Shown here piece by piece: positions 1-11,605 of a stretch of 64,000 nucleotides of DNA. This DNA is from Thinopyrum elongatum (lineage: Eukaryota; Streptophyta; Magnoliopsida; Poales; Poaceae): the NCBI GenBank assembly GCA_011799875.1, contig CM022299.1:355770782-355834781 (forward strand), read 5' to 3'. How positions within the stretch are numbered: position 1 is the stretch's first letter; each line of letters begins with the position of its first letter. Below the pieces are notes generated by a model that worked only from the letters and a program-made list of their open reading frames with translations, made no database searches and was not told the origin of the DNA. Both the position numbers and the translations under genes were made by a program.

Positions 1-2
1 GC

Positions 3-2824
3 CCCTGGGTATTTGATACTGGTTCAGTTGCTAAGATTAGTAACTCGAAATAGGAGTTGCAGAATAAACAGGAGACTAGTAAAGGGCAAGGTGACGATGT
101 GTGTTGGAAGTGATTCCAAGGTTGATACGATCACCATCGCACACTTCCTCTACCTTCGGGATTAGTGTTGAACCTAAATAAATGTTATTTGGTGTTTGCG
201 TTGAGCGTGAATATGATTTGATCATGTTTATTGCAATACGGTTATTCATTTAACTCAGTGAATAATTGTTATTCTGCTTACATGAATAAAACCTTCTATG
301 GTCATACACCCAGTGTAAATGGTTTATTGAATCTCGATCGTAGTGATACACATATTCATAATATTGATGCCAAAAGATGCAAAATTGATAATGATAGTGC
401 AACATACTTGTGGCACTGCCGTTTAGGTCATATTGGTGTAAAGCGCATGAAGAAACTCCATGCAGATGGACTTTTGGAATCACTTGATTATGAATCATTT
501 GATACTTGCGAACCATGCCTCATGGGCAAGATGACTAAAACTCCATTCTCTGGAACAATGGAGCGGGCCAATGACTTATTGGAAATAATACATACCGATG
601 TATGCGGTCCGATGAGTGTTGAGGCACGCGGCGGGTATCGTTATTTTCTGACCTTCACAGATGATTTGAATAGATATGGGTATATATACTTAATGAAACA
701 CAAGTCTGAAACATTTGAAAAGTTCAAAGAATTTTAGAGTGAAGTGGAGAATCATCGTAACAAGAAAATTAAGTTTCTACGATCTGATCACGGAGGCGAA
801 TATTTGAGTTACGAGTTTGGCCTTCATTTAAAACAATGTGGAATTGTTTCACAACTCACACCACCTGGAACACTACAGCATAATGGTGTGTCTGAACGTC
901 GTAACCGTACTTTATTAGATATGGTGCATTCTATGACGTCTCTTACCGATTTACCACTATCATTTTGGGGTTATGCATTAGAGACAGCTGCATTCACGTT
1001 AAATAGGGCACCGTCTAAATCCGTTGAGACGACACCATATGAACTGTAGTTTGGCAAGAAACCTAAGCTGTCGTTTCTTAAAGTTTGGGGATGCGACGCT
1101 TATGTCAAAAGGCTTCAGCCTGATAAGCTCGAACCTAAATCGGAGAAGTGCGTCTTCATAGGATACCCTAAGGAAACAATTGGGTACACCTTCTACCACA
1201 GACCCGAAGGCAAAATCTTTGTTGCTAAGAAAGGGTCCTTTTAGAGAAGGAGTTTCTCTCGAAAGAAGTGAGTGGGAGGAAAGTAGAACTTGATGAGGTA
1301 ATTGTACCTTCTCTCGAATTGGAAAGTAGCACATCACAGAAAACCGTTCCCGTGATGCCTACACCAACTAGAGAGGAAGCTAATGATAATGATCATGAAA
1401 CTTCAGATCAAGTTACTACAGAATCTCGTAGGTCGACCAGAGCACGATCCACACAAGAGTGGTATGGTAATCCTGTCCTGGAAGTCATGTTACTAGACCA
1501 AGGTGAACCTACGAACTATTAAGAAGCTATGATGAGCCCAGATTCCGACAGATGGCTTGAGGCCATGAAATCTGAGATAGGATCCATGTATGAGAACAAA
1601 GTGTGGACTTTGGTGGACTTGCCCAATGATCGGCAAGCCATAGAGAATAAATGGATCTTCAAGAAGAAGACTGACGCTGATGGTAATGTTACTGTCTACA
1701 AAGCTTGACTTGTCGCAAAAGGTTTTCGACAAGTTCAAGGGGTTGACTACGATGAGACTTTCTCACCCGTAGTGATGCTTAAGTCCGTCCGAATCATGTT
1801 AGCAATTGCCGCATTTTATGAATATGAAATCTGGCAAATGGACGTCAAAACTACATTCCTTAATGGATTTCTTAAAGAAGAGTTGTATATGATGCAACCA
1901 GAAGGTTTTGTCGATCCTAAAGGTGCTAACAAAGTGTGCAAGCTCCAGCGATCCATCTATGGACTGGTGCAAGCATCTCGGAGTTGGAATATACGCTCTG
2001 ATGAGGTGATCAAAGCATATGGTTTTATACAGACTTTCGGTGAAGCCTGTATTTACAAGAAAGTGAGTGGGAGCTCTGTAGCATTTCTGATATTATATGT
2101 AGATGACATATTATTGATTGGAAATGATATAGAATTTCTGGATAGCATAAAAGGTTACTTCAATAAGAGTTTTTCAATGAAAGACCTCGGTGAAGCTGCT
2201 TATATATTGGGCATCAAGATCTATAGAGACAGATTGAGACGCTTAATAGGACTTTCACAAAGCACATACCTTGACAAAGTTTTGAAGAAGTTCAAAATGG
2301 ATCAGCCAAAGAAAGGGTTCTTGCCTGTGTTACAAGGTGTGAAGTTGAGTCAGACTCAAAGCCCGACCACTGCAGAAGATAGAGAGAAAATGAAAGTCAT
2401 TCCCTATGCCTCAGCCATAGGTTCTATCATGTATGCTATGCTGTGTACCAGACCTGATGTGTGCCTTGCCATAAGTTTGGCAGGGAGGTACCAAAGTAAT
2501 CCAAGAGTGGATCACTGGACAGCGGTCAAGAACATCCTGAAGTACCTGAAAAGGACCAAGGATATGTTTCTCGTTTATGGAGGTGATAAAGAGTTCATCG
2601 TAAAGAGTTACGTCGATGCAAGCTTTGACATCGATTCAGATGACTCTGAGTCTCAATCTGGATATGTATTGAAAGTGGGAGCAATTAGCTAGAGTAGCTC
2701 TATGCAGAGCATTGTAGACATAGAAATTTGTAAAATACATACGGATCTGAATGTGGCAGACCCGTTGACTAAACCTCTCTCACAAGCAAAACATGATCAC
2801 ACCTTAGTACTCTTTGGGTGTTAA
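3..2824 (+). pseudogene. decayed copia pol polyprotein (PR-IN-RT-RH)
   Basis: Residues WVFDTGS at 6-26 carry the copia protease D-T-G active site. A WHCRLGH...CEPC zinc motif (about 410-520) marks GAG-pre-integrase, and HTDVCGP near 590 begins the integrase core. The reverse transcriptase box YVDDILL is near 2095, and RNase H follows from about 2590. In-frame stops occur at 51, 735, 1047, 1520, 1706 and 2690. Each is explained by one C-to-T or G-to-A change (CAG, TGG or CGA to stop). Frameshifts lie at about 95-175 and near 1240, where one T is missing from a T run. Part of RNase H is deleted just after 2690, since the reading jumps to the polyprotein C terminus, which ends at TAA 2822-2824. 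Confidence 0.92.
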
Positions 2825-2924
2825 TCACATGGCGATGTGAACTAGATTATTGACTCTAGTAAACCCTTTGGGTGTTGGTCACATGGCAATGTGAACTATT
2901 GGTGTTAATCACATGGCGATGTGA
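2825..2924 (+). repeat. three repeated stem-loops before the copia polypurine tract
   Basis: The 16-mer tcacatggcgatgtga, a perfect 6-bp inverted repeat around ggcg, occurs at 2825-2840 and 2909-2924. A one-base variant (ggca loop) is at 2879-2894. Each lies in a repeat unit reading ggtgtta/g...gaacta. The array is between the end of pol and the polypurine tract, so it would be in the 3' untranslated part of the genomic RNA. Its function is unknown. Confidence 0.8.
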
Positions 2925-2946
2925 ACTAGATTACTGACTCTAGTGC

Positions 2947-2957
2947 AAGTGGGAGAC
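2947..2957 (+). other. polypurine tract of the copia element
   Basis: The purine run aagtgggaga immediately precedes the LTR and is in the position where plus-strand DNA synthesis is primed. The LTR 5' end is degraded (taaagg where tgttgg is expected). Confidence 0.8.
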
Positions 2958-4734
2958 TAAAGGAAATATGCCCTAGAGGCAATAATAAAGTTGTTATTTT
3001 ATATTTCCTTATTCATGATAAAGGTTTATTATTCATGCTAGAATTGTATTGATCGGAAACTTAAATACATGTGTGAATACATAAACAAATACCGTGTCCC
3101 TAGTGAGCCTCTGCTAGACTAGCTCGTTGATCAAAGATGGTTAAGGTTTCCTAACCATGGACATGTGTTGTCATTTGATAACGGGATCACATCATTAGGA
3201 GAATGATGTGATGGACAAGACCCATCCGTTAGCTTAGCATAATGATCGTTCAGTTTTATTGCTATTGCTTTCTTCATGTCAAATACTTATTCCTTCGACT
3301 ATGAGATTATGCAACTCCCGGATACCGGAGGAATACCTTGTGTGCTATCAAACGTCACAACGTAACTGGGTGATCATAAATATGCTCTACAAGTATCTCC
3401 GAAGGTGTTTGTTGAGTTGGCATAGATCGAGATTAGGATTTGTCACTCCGAGTATCGGAGAGGTATCTCTGGGCCCTCTCGGTAATACACATCATAAGCT
3501 TGCAAGCAAATGACTAAGGAGTTAGTCATGAGGTGATGTATTACGGAACAAGTAAAGAGACTTGCCGGTAATGAGATTGAACTAGGTATAGAGATACCGA
3601 CGATCAAATCTCGGGCAAGTAACATACCGATGGACAAAGGGAATTGCGTATGTTGTCATAACGGTTCGACCGATAAAGATCTTCGTAGAATATGTAGGAG
3701 CCAATATGGGCATCTAGGTTCCTCTATTGGTTATTGACCGGAGAGGTGTCTCGGTCATGTCTACATAGTTCTCGAACCCGTAGGGTCCGCACGCTTAACG
3801 TTCGTTGACGATATAGTGTTATATGAGTTATATGATTTGGTGACCGAATGTTGTTCGGAGTCTCGGATGAGATCACGGACATGACGAGGAGTCTCGAAAT
3901 GGTCGAGAGGTAAATATTGATATATAGGACGATGGTATTTGGACACCGAAAGTGTTTCGGGACGTACCGGGAAGTTTTCGGGTCACCGGAAGGGGTTCCG
4001 GGCACCCCCCCCCCGGCAAGTTATGGGCCTTATGGGCCAAAGGAGGGGACAGACCAGCCCACAAAGGGGCTGGTGCGCCCCTTCCCTTGGTTGGCCAGCC
4101 CTAGGGAAGGAAAAGGGGGAGGGCTAGCCCCTCCTGCCTTTCCCTCTCATGGGAGAAAGGAAAAGGGGGGCGCCACCCTCCCCTGCCTTTCCCCGCGCTC
4201 CAAATAAGGAAAGGGGGGCGCGGCTTGGGAGAGACCCCAAGTAGGATTCCCCCTACTTGGGTGCCCCCTTGGCTGCTCCTCCCTCCCTCCCACCTATATA
4301 TATGTGGGAAGGGGGCGCCTAGCACACAACATATCAATTGTTAGCCGTGTGCGGCGCCCCCCTCCACCGGTTACACCCCCGGTCATATTTTCGTAGTGCT
4401 TAGGTGTAGCCCTGCGGAGATCACTTCACCATCACCGTCACCATGCCGTCGTGCTGACGGAACTCATCTACTACCTCGACGTCTTGCTGGATCAAGAAGG
4501 CGAGGGACGTCACCGAGCTGAACGTGTGCAGAACGCGGAGGTGCCGTGCGTTCGGTACTTGATCGGTTGAAACATGAAGAAGTTCGACTACATCAACCAC
4601 GTTGTGAAACGCTTCCGCTTATGGTCTACAAGGGTACGTAGACACACTCTCCCCCTCATTGCTATGCATCTTCATGGATAGATCATTGCGTGTGCGTAGA
4701 TTTTTTTTTGTTTTCCATGCAATGTTTCCCAACA
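2958..4734 (+). mobile_element. 3' LTR of the Angela/WIS/BARE1-like copia element
   Basis: The 1.78-kb LTR starts at the degraded terminus before ggaaatatgccctagaggc and ends in tttcccaaca. Both the length and the terminal sequences fit Angela/WIS LTRs. U3 is moderately AT-rich with CpG remnants. A GC-rich block at about 4000-4270 precedes a TATA box, and R/U5 follows. Short open frames inside the LTR have no family resemblance and are not called as genes. Confidence 0.92.
4295..4302 (+). promoter_or_regulatory. TATA box of the copia LTR
   Basis: The motif cctatatatatg lies in the 3' third of the LTR, directly after a C-rich tract. This is the usual site of the U3 promoter in Angela/BARE1 LTRs. 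It is predicted to drive plus-strand transcription. Confidence 0.7.
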
Positions 4735-4736
4735 CT

Positions 4737-7288
4737 TTGCTTGATAAAACTGTGCCACTGGGTGAACTCCTTGATGAACAACTTGCTAGAGCTAAAGATA
4801 TCGAGAATGCTGAAACTGATGAAATTACTGAAACTGATGAAGTCTTTGAAACTGAACACCTATTAGGCCTAGCTCTCCTAGATATGAATTGCCTGATATA
4901 CCTGAGGGTTATGTTATGGATGGAGAGGTAGCTAGGGACTTTCTTGCTTGTAAAGATAGAGATGATCTCAAGAAATTGCTAGTCAAGTTGAAAGAAAAAT
5001 CTTTGAATGCCAGAATGAAATATGATCCTAAGTTTGCTACTTCACCTATCTTTGTTACTGATAAGGATTATGAATTCTCTGTTGATCCTGAGTTGATTAC
5101 TTTGATTGAATCTGATTCTTTCCATGGTTATGAAAATGAAACTATTGTGGCACATCTTACTAAACTGAATGATCTAGCCACCCTATTTTCTCATGAGGAA
5201 AAAAATCGCTACTACTATATTCTTAAGTTGTTTCCATTCTCATTAAAGGGTGATGCTAAGATATGGTTTAATTCTCTTGCTCCTGGTTGTGTGCGTAGTC
5301 CCCAGGATATGATATATTACTTCTCTGAAAAATATTTTCCTGCTCATAAGAAACAAGTTGCTTTACAAGAAATATTTAACTTTGTGCAAATCGAAGAAGA
5401 GAGTCTCCCACAAGCTTGGGGGAGGCTTCCCAAATTACTTAATGCTTTTCCTGATCATCCTCTCAATAAAAATGGAATACTTGATATATTTTATAATGGA
5501 CTAACCGATGCTTCTAGGGACCACCTAGATAGTTGTGCTAGTTGTGTTTTCAAGGAACGAACTGTTGAACAAGCTGAACAACTATTGAATAATATATTGA
5601 GTAATGATAATGATTGGACTCTTCCTGAACCACCGCACAAGCCAACTCCAAAGAAGAGGGGTATTCTATTTCTAAGTCCTGAAGATATGCAAGAGGCAAA
5701 TAAATCTATGAAAGAAAAAGGTATTAAAGCTGAAGATGTTAAGAATTTACCACCTATTGAAGAAATACATGGTCTCCATACCCCGGCACAGGTAGTAGAG
5801 GTAAATTCTCTCTATAGATTCGATGAAAGTGATATTCCTTATACTAAATCTGCTAGTCAATGCTTAGATGAATCTGATAACTTTATTGTTAAACAAGAAA
5901 ACTTCAGTGCATATGTTAGTAGACAATTGAAACGAAACACTTATATGATTGAACGCTTGAGTGACTATATGTTTAGAACTGTTAATGATGTCAAGGGTGT
6001 GAGTAAACATGCATCCATGATAAAAACTCAAGTAGAACAAGTCCTCAAGGCAAAAAATGATTTGCTTAATGAGATGAACAATAAGATAAATGATCATGTT
6101 GTTAGAGTTATGACTAGGGCTGGTAAAGTGACTCAGGAAACTTTGTATCCTGAAGGCCATCCTAAAAGAATTGAGCAAGATTCTCAAAGAATTAATATTG
6201 ATGCACCTACTCCATCTAAAAAGAAAAAGAAAGATGATAGAACTTTGCATGCTTCTAGTGAACCTACTATAGACACACCTAGGAATCCAAATGATATTTC
6301 TATTTCTGATGCTGAAACACAATCTGGTGATGAACATGAACCTAGTAACAATGATAATGATGATGTTCATGTTGAGGTTCAACCTAGCAATGATAATGAT
6401 GTGGAAATAGAACCTGCTATTGATCTTGATAACCCACAACCTAAGAATAATAGATATGATAAGAGAGACTTCATTGCTAGGAAACATGGTAAAGAAAGAG
6501 AACCATGGGTTCAGAAACCCATGCATTTTCCTCCTAAAGCTTCAAAGAATAAAGATGAAGAAGAATTTGAGCGCTTTGTTGAAATGCTTAGACCTATCTT
6601 TTTGCGCCTTTGTTTGAGTGATATTCTAAAAATGTCTCCTTATGCTAAGTACATGAAAGATATTGTTACAAATAAAATAAAGATACCGGAAGCTAAAATT
6701 TCCACCATGCTTGCTAATTACACATTTAAGGGTGGAATACCAAAGAAACTAGGAGACCTAGGAATACCAACTATACCATGCTCCATTAAAAGAAACTATG
6801 TTAAAACTGCTTTGTGTGATTTAGGAGCCGGTGTTAGTGTTATGCCTTTCTCTTTGTATCGAAGACTTGATTTGAATAAGTTGACACTAATTGAAATCTC
6901 TTTGCAAATGGCTGATAAATCAACTGCTATACCCATCGGTATTTGTGAGGATGTGCCTGTCATAATTGCAAATGTTACTATCTTAACGGACTTTGTTATT
7001 CTTGATATACCCGAGGACGACAGTGTGTCGATCATCCTTGGTAGACCCTTTTTGAACACTGCAGGGGCTGTTATTGATTGCAACAAAGGCAATGTCACTT
7101 TTCATGTCAATGGTAATGAACACATGGTACACTTTCCGAAGAAACAACCTCAAGTGAATAGTATCAATTCTATTGGAAAATTTTCAACAATCACTATTGG
7201 AGGTTTTGAATTCCCTATTCCTACTATCAAAAAGAAATATGAAATTCTTATTGTTGGGGACATGGATATCCCCATTGAGGTAACCTAG
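4737..7288 (+). CDS. gag-protease polyprotein of element 2, 5' end removed by the copia insertion
   Basis: About 800 codons are open from 4856 to TAG 7288. The first usual start codon of this frame, at 4889, is TTG, so the true start is upstream of the copia insertion. An N-terminal stretch at 4737-4866 is in another frame, with a single-base shift at about 4857-4867. Counting from 4889, the region around residues 85-235 is a Retrotrans_gag domain (LKGDAKIWFNSL). Residues 380-560 are acidic and lysine-rich linkers. At residue 644 the motif DLGAGVSVMP is the Athila-type aspartic protease active site, followed by ILGRPFLNTAGAVID. The frame ends without any RT. The protein would form the virus-like particle and mature it. 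This long clean frame contrasts with the copia element inserted in it. Confidence 0.9.
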
Positions 7289-8077
7289 TGCTATACGAAG
7301 ATTCTCCGATTTCATGTCATTTGGAAGAAGTTTGTTAATAAGACTTGATCAACCTTATTAATGGATTCCTTTTGACGGGCATGTGGTCGATGAATTTAGT
7401 AAACACAACTTTCTGTACCCACTTTTTACTTTCTGCTATTTAGAATTAATAAAGTAGAAATGCCATGATTTTACTGTTTTTTGAATTATCCGTAAAATAA
7501 AAAAATAACCAGAAAATGAAAGTTCTCCAAATGTCTTGAAAATTTAATATGATTTTTTCTGTAATATTTGAAAAATATTGGCACTGAGCACACCCAGGGG
7601 GTGCTCCTGTGAGCCACAAGCTCACATGGTGCGCCCACCCCCTCGGCGGACCTAGCAAGCTTGTGGGGCCCCCTTAGGCCCCCTCACTTATTACTGCCAC
7701 CCATGCACTTCTTCTTCCTCCAGAAAAAATCATCCTCTTGCTCAAACCCGTGTTCTTGCTCATCTTGCTACTATTTTTGATCTCCTTGCTCGGAACTCCA
7801 TTTCCGAAACTGTTTTGAGAGATTGTCCATCGGTATATGACTCCTCCGTTGGTCCAATTAGTTTTTGTTATAGTGGTTTATTATTTGCACATTTAGCAAC
7901 TGTTGGTGACCATGCTCTTGAGCTTGCATGTCAAATTTATATGGTTCAAATTAGTTTTTGTGCATGATATGCCCCCTAGACACTTGCGGAAGTAGTTGCT
8001 ATCAATTTTGTTGAGTTTTGTTCACATTTATTTTGAGGTACTAAAAATTTTAGAAATTTTCAGAGAAAAGAAAAACC
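7289..8077 (+). other. noncoding spacer of element 2 between gag-protease and ORF2
   Basis: No supported coding frame is present. In autonomous relatives pol would lie in this interval; here about 790 bases remain. An AT-rich stretch (7440-7580) is followed by a GC-rich hairpin block (7586-7680) resembling the GC blocks of the LTRs in this window, then by T-rich sequence up to the ATG at 8078. Confidence 0.6.
7586..7680 (+). repeat. internal GC-rich hairpin block
   Basis: Two adjacent inverted repeats are visible. The first is gagcac (7586-7591) with gtgctc (7601-7606). The second is a perfect 7-bp stem, tgtgagc (7608-7614) with gctcaca (7620-7626), around a 5-base loop. A C-rich and G-rich tract ending in gggcccccttaggcccc follows. 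The composition resembles the promoter-proximal GC block of the LTRs. Confidence 0.6.
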
Positions 8078-9147
8078 ATGAGGAAGTGGTTGAGGGGCTC
8101 ATCAAGTCGTAATTCGAAGGAAACTCCGGAGGAGAAGCCCAAGTACCATCTTCCGCGTGCAGCGGAGGTTCGACCATGCGAATGGTCGTGTGACACATTC
8201 TTGAAGGAGGGGGAATTTATGAGGATTTCTATTACTTGGAGAATAATGGTAGCATCATCCGGTTCCTTCAATATAAGTGCGACCAATGCCTCCTACTCAC
8301 TAATACCTTCGTGCAAAACTTTCGCTTTTATCCTAGGAAGGAACCACCCATGGTAGAACTTAACTTGTTTGATGTGCCTAAGGAAATGACATTATATGAT
8401 TTTTTCAATGTTTGCGAAATACCTTATGAGGGCGGTCACAGTGGTGCACGTCCTAGAGACATCGAAGATTTCATCTCTGAAACTACTGTGGGGGAAGAGA
8501 GAGGAGTGTTAGAAGCGAAGGTGGCTAGTCTACATTTTCCCGTTTTACATTACTATGCATTATTTGCTGGGAGATGTTTGACTGGTCGTGGGGAGAGTGG
8601 AACTCTGAGTGCACCTGACCTTGCTATTTTGCACCATGCCTTATATGCTGATATAACTTTTAGTCTGGGCTCCATGGTTGCTCGGCGGTTACACACAAAC
8701 CATTCGAAGGGTATTATCTATGGTGGTATCTATGCCTCCCGCCTCGCTGCACATTTTGAGATTCCTATTAGACATGAGGAGGAGGAGGAGATGCAACTAC
8801 CCACTAAATATTTAGATTATGCTAGTATGGTAGCGCATCATTTTATTGACAATAATAAGCACAAGCGACTTCGTTATAACTTAGTATTCAGCCAGGGGAC
8901 TCGTGAGATTATTACTTTGCCCGCACCTTCTTTGTTCGATCTTTATTCAGGCAGGTACACTATTATGCCTGATGACATTTATGCATACTGGAGCCTAACA
9001 CAACCCCCAGTGCCTGAGCCAGCACCAGCGCCTGAGCCATATCAGGAGCCTGTTTATCAGTGGGAGCGACATGAGCTCGCCAACCAGTGGAACCCTCAGG
9101 ATCCTCCGCAGTATCCAAGAGAGGGTTACTTTGAGTCGTGGCCATAG
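8078..9147 (+). pseudogene. ORF2 of element 2 (env-position protein), one frameshift
   Basis: An ATG at 8078 opens a frame that shifts by one base near 8214-8218, where a T is missing in gaatttatg. It then continues to TAG at 9147, for about 356 codons in total. The protein is soluble-looking, with no signal peptide or transmembrane segment. The centre (residues about 130-270) holds a conserved-looking helical part with FAGRCLTGRGESG and an acidic EEEEE run. The C terminus is rich in Pro, Glu, Gln and Tyr. In Athila elements the gene after pol is called env-like or ATHILA ORF-1. This may be that family, but I place it by position and general resemblance only. Its role is unknown. Confidence 0.65.
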
Positions 9148-9920
9148 AACAACTTAGGCCAAAAGCCTAAGCTTGGAGGACTACGTATTTATCACCGACA
9201 TTACATTCATGCATCACGCAGTCATTCCAGTTGTCGGTGTTCATCCTTTTTCATTGTATAATCCATGCTAGTTTTATCTTTCTTGCTTTCTTCTTGTGTG
9301 TTTGAAAAACTTTGATAAAACCCAAAAATATTTATCGTTCTTCTTTTGCTTGTTGGGAGCTTTCTCGTGTAAATAGTTGTTCTCGTTTTCATTTTTCCTT
9401 CGTTCACTTTCTTCAAGAGAAAAAAAAATAAAAACTCCAAAAATATTCAGTGTGTTTCTTTGAAATTCTTTTCTTTTCTTTGGGTCATCGTAAGGAGAAG
9501 ACCACGATGAAAATGTTGAGTGGCTCTCGTATGCATTATTGTTGATCTAACAAAGAGCCCATATTACTTTGTCTTCTCCTTTGAATAAATGTTTGCCGAT
9601 TCCACCTTAGTCCACAACACGTGCACACTTATTACTATTCACATCATTCGGTCGTGCAAATGAAAGGCAATAATGATGAAATTTGATGAAATGATTGAGG
9701 TGAAGAAAAGATGGTATGAACTTGACCTATTTTTTTTGTAAATATGATTACCTCATCGTTCTTGATTTAGCCTATTATGAATGAACATGTTTGCAATGAC
9801 AATTAGAGATTATAGTTACTCATGCCATGCTTAAATAGCTAGGAGTGGATAATGGTTTATCTTGTGTGTCAACATGCATTTAAAATGGTTATGATGTAGT
9901 ATGATAGGATGGTATCCTCC
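9148..9920 (+). other. 3' noncoding part of element 2 up to the element 1 insertion
   Basis: No gene is visible. Just after ORF2, cctaagcttggagga (about 9166-9180) resembles the element's polypurine tract and lies far upstream of the true one at 43391. T-rich and A-rich simple stretches follow. The last five bases, cctcc (9916-9920), are the target-site duplication of element 1; the partner is at 42116-42120. Confidence 0.6.
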
Positions 9921-11434
9921 TGATACGTCTCCGTCGTATCTATAATTTTTGATTGTTTCATGCCAATATTCTATAACTTTTATATACTTTTGGCAACTTT
10001 TTATATTATTTTTGGGATTAACATATTGATCTAGTGCCTAGTGCCAGTTCCCGTTTGTTGCATGTTTTTTGTTTCGCAAAATATCCATACCAAATGAAGT
10101 CCAAACGCGATAAAAACTTACGGAGATTTTTTTTTTGGAATATATGTGATTTTTGGGAATTGGAATCAACGCGAGACGATGCCCGAGGCAGCGAAAAGGA
10201 AGGGGGCGCGCCCTGGACCCTTGTGGCCACCCCGTAAGGCGGTTGGTGCCCTTCTTTCGCCGCAAGAAAGCTAATATCCGGATAAAAATCGTGTTAAAAT
10301 TTCAGCCCAATCGGATTTACGGATCTCGAGGAATTTAAGAAACGGTGAAAGGCCAGAATCTGGGAGCATAGGAAGAGAAGGAAACAGAGAGAGAGAGATC
10401 CAATCTCGGAGGGGCTCCCGCCCCTCCGCCGCCATGGAGGCCAAGGACCAGAGGGGAAACCCTCCTCCCATCTAGGGGGAGGTCAAGGAAGAATAAGAAG
10501 GAGGGGGGCTCTCTCCCCCTCTCTCCCGGTGGCCCTGGAACGCCGCCAGGGCCATCATCGTGACGACGATCTACACCAACAACTTCGCCGCCGTCATCAC
10601 CAACTCTCTCCCCCTCTATGCAGTGGTGTAACACCTCTTCTCCCCGCTGTAATCTCTACTTAAACATGGTGCTCAACGCTATATATTATTTCCCAATGAT
10701 GTATGGCTATCTTATGATGTTTGAGTAGATCCGTTTTGTCCTATGGGTTGATTGATGATCTTGATTGGTTTGAGTTGCGTGTTTTATTATTGGTGCTGTC
10801 CTATGGTGCTCTCCGTGTCGCGCAAGCGTGAGGGATCCCCGCTATAGGGTTTGCAATATGTTCATGATTCGCTTATGGTGGGTGGCGTGAGTGACAGAAG
10901 CACAGACCCGAGTAAGTAGGTTGTTTGCGTATGGGAATAAAGAGGACTTGATACCTTATAATGCTATGGTTGGGTTTTAACTTAATGATCTTTAGTAGTT
11001 GCGGATGCTTGCTAGAGTTCCAATCATAAGTGCATATGATCCAAGTAGAGAAAGTATGTTAGCTTATGCCTCTCCCTCATATAAAATTGCAATAATGATT
11101 ACCGGTCTAGTTATCGACTGCCTAGGGACAAATAACTTTCTTATGACAAAAAGCTCTCTACTAAAACTAACTTAGTTATTTCTTTATCTAAACAGCCCCT
11201 AGATTTTATTTACGTGCTCTTTATTATCTTGCAAACCTATCCTATCACACCTACAAAGTACTTCTAGTTTCATACTTGTTCTAGGTAAAGAGAACGTTAA
11301 GTGCGCGTAGAGTTGTATCGGTGGTCGATAGAACTTGAAGGGAATACAAATCCTTCCTTTAGCTCATCGCTGGGTTTGACACTCTTATTTACCGAGAAAG
11401 GCTACAACTGATCCCCTATACTTGTTGGTTCTCA
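9921..11434 (+). mobile_element. 5' LTR of element 1
   Basis: The 1514-bp LTR begins tgatacgtctccgtcg and ends cttgttggttctca just before the primer site. It contains a GC-rich stretch at about 10185-10260 and a GA-rich microsatellite near 10385-10400. Its 3' third (10640-11434) is the best conserved part among the copies in the window. It shares all main landmarks with the 3' LTR pieces at 15983-16572 and 40999-42115. Confidence 0.9.
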
Positions 11435-11445
11435 AGACCTTTTTC

Positions 11446-11463
11446 TAGCGCTGTTGCCGGGGA
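11446..11463 (+). other. primer binding site, tRNA-Asp type
   Basis: The 18 bases tagcgctgttgccgggga match the Athila-type primer site complementary to the tRNA-Asp 3' end, with two differences. Both differences fit deamination of methylated cytosines (TGGCGCC to TAGCGCT). The site is 11 bases after the LTR end. It is the site for minus-strand priming, not a tRNA gene. Confidence 0.85.
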
Positions 11464-11605
11464 GCAATAGCGTGGGGTGAATATTCTCGTGTGTGCTTGT
11501 TTGCTTTATCACTAAGTAGTTTTTATTTTGTGCTCCTATTTTCTATCTTTCGTTATGTGTAGGAAACGTAAAATACCAAAAAAATTAGTTGTACCTACTT
11601 AACCA

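Larger units (their letters stand above)
1..4734 (+). mobile_element. Ty1/copia retrotransposon, Angela/WIS/BARE1-like, 5' part outside the window
   Basis: The element reads, on the plus strand, protease remnant, GAG-pre-integrase zinc motif, integrase core, reverse transcriptase, RNase H remnant, polypurine tract and 3' LTR. This PR-IN-RT-RH order is diagnostic of Ty1/copia. The LTR resembles the Angela/WIS/BARE1 group of Triticeae from memory. The 5' LTR, primer site and gag lie left of base 1. The element sits inside the gag frame of a gypsy element that resumes at 4735. The five bases after the LTR are ctttg, a candidate TSD half whose partner is outside the window. All coding parts are decayed, so the copy cannot act on its own. 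Confidence 0.93.
4735..9920 (+). mobile_element. element 2, Ty3/gypsy Athila-like (Sabrina/WHAM-type), first visible part
   Basis: This is the middle of a gypsy element: gag-protease frame, a spacer, a second ORF and 3' noncoding sequence. It is cut at 4734 by the copia insertion and at 9920 by element 1, and resumes at 42116 with its 3' internal region and 3' LTR (43406-44811). There is no reverse transcriptase, RNase H or integrase between the protease and ORF2, so this copy, and perhaps its lineage, is non-autonomous. Its 5' LTR is outside the window. The Athila placement rests on the DLGA protease motif, the ORF after pol, and the PPT and LTR style. Confidence 0.85.

Noticed and set aside
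11446..11463. tRNA-like sequence
   Set aside because: It is only the 18-base primer site complementary to a tRNA 3' end; no tRNA gene surrounds it.
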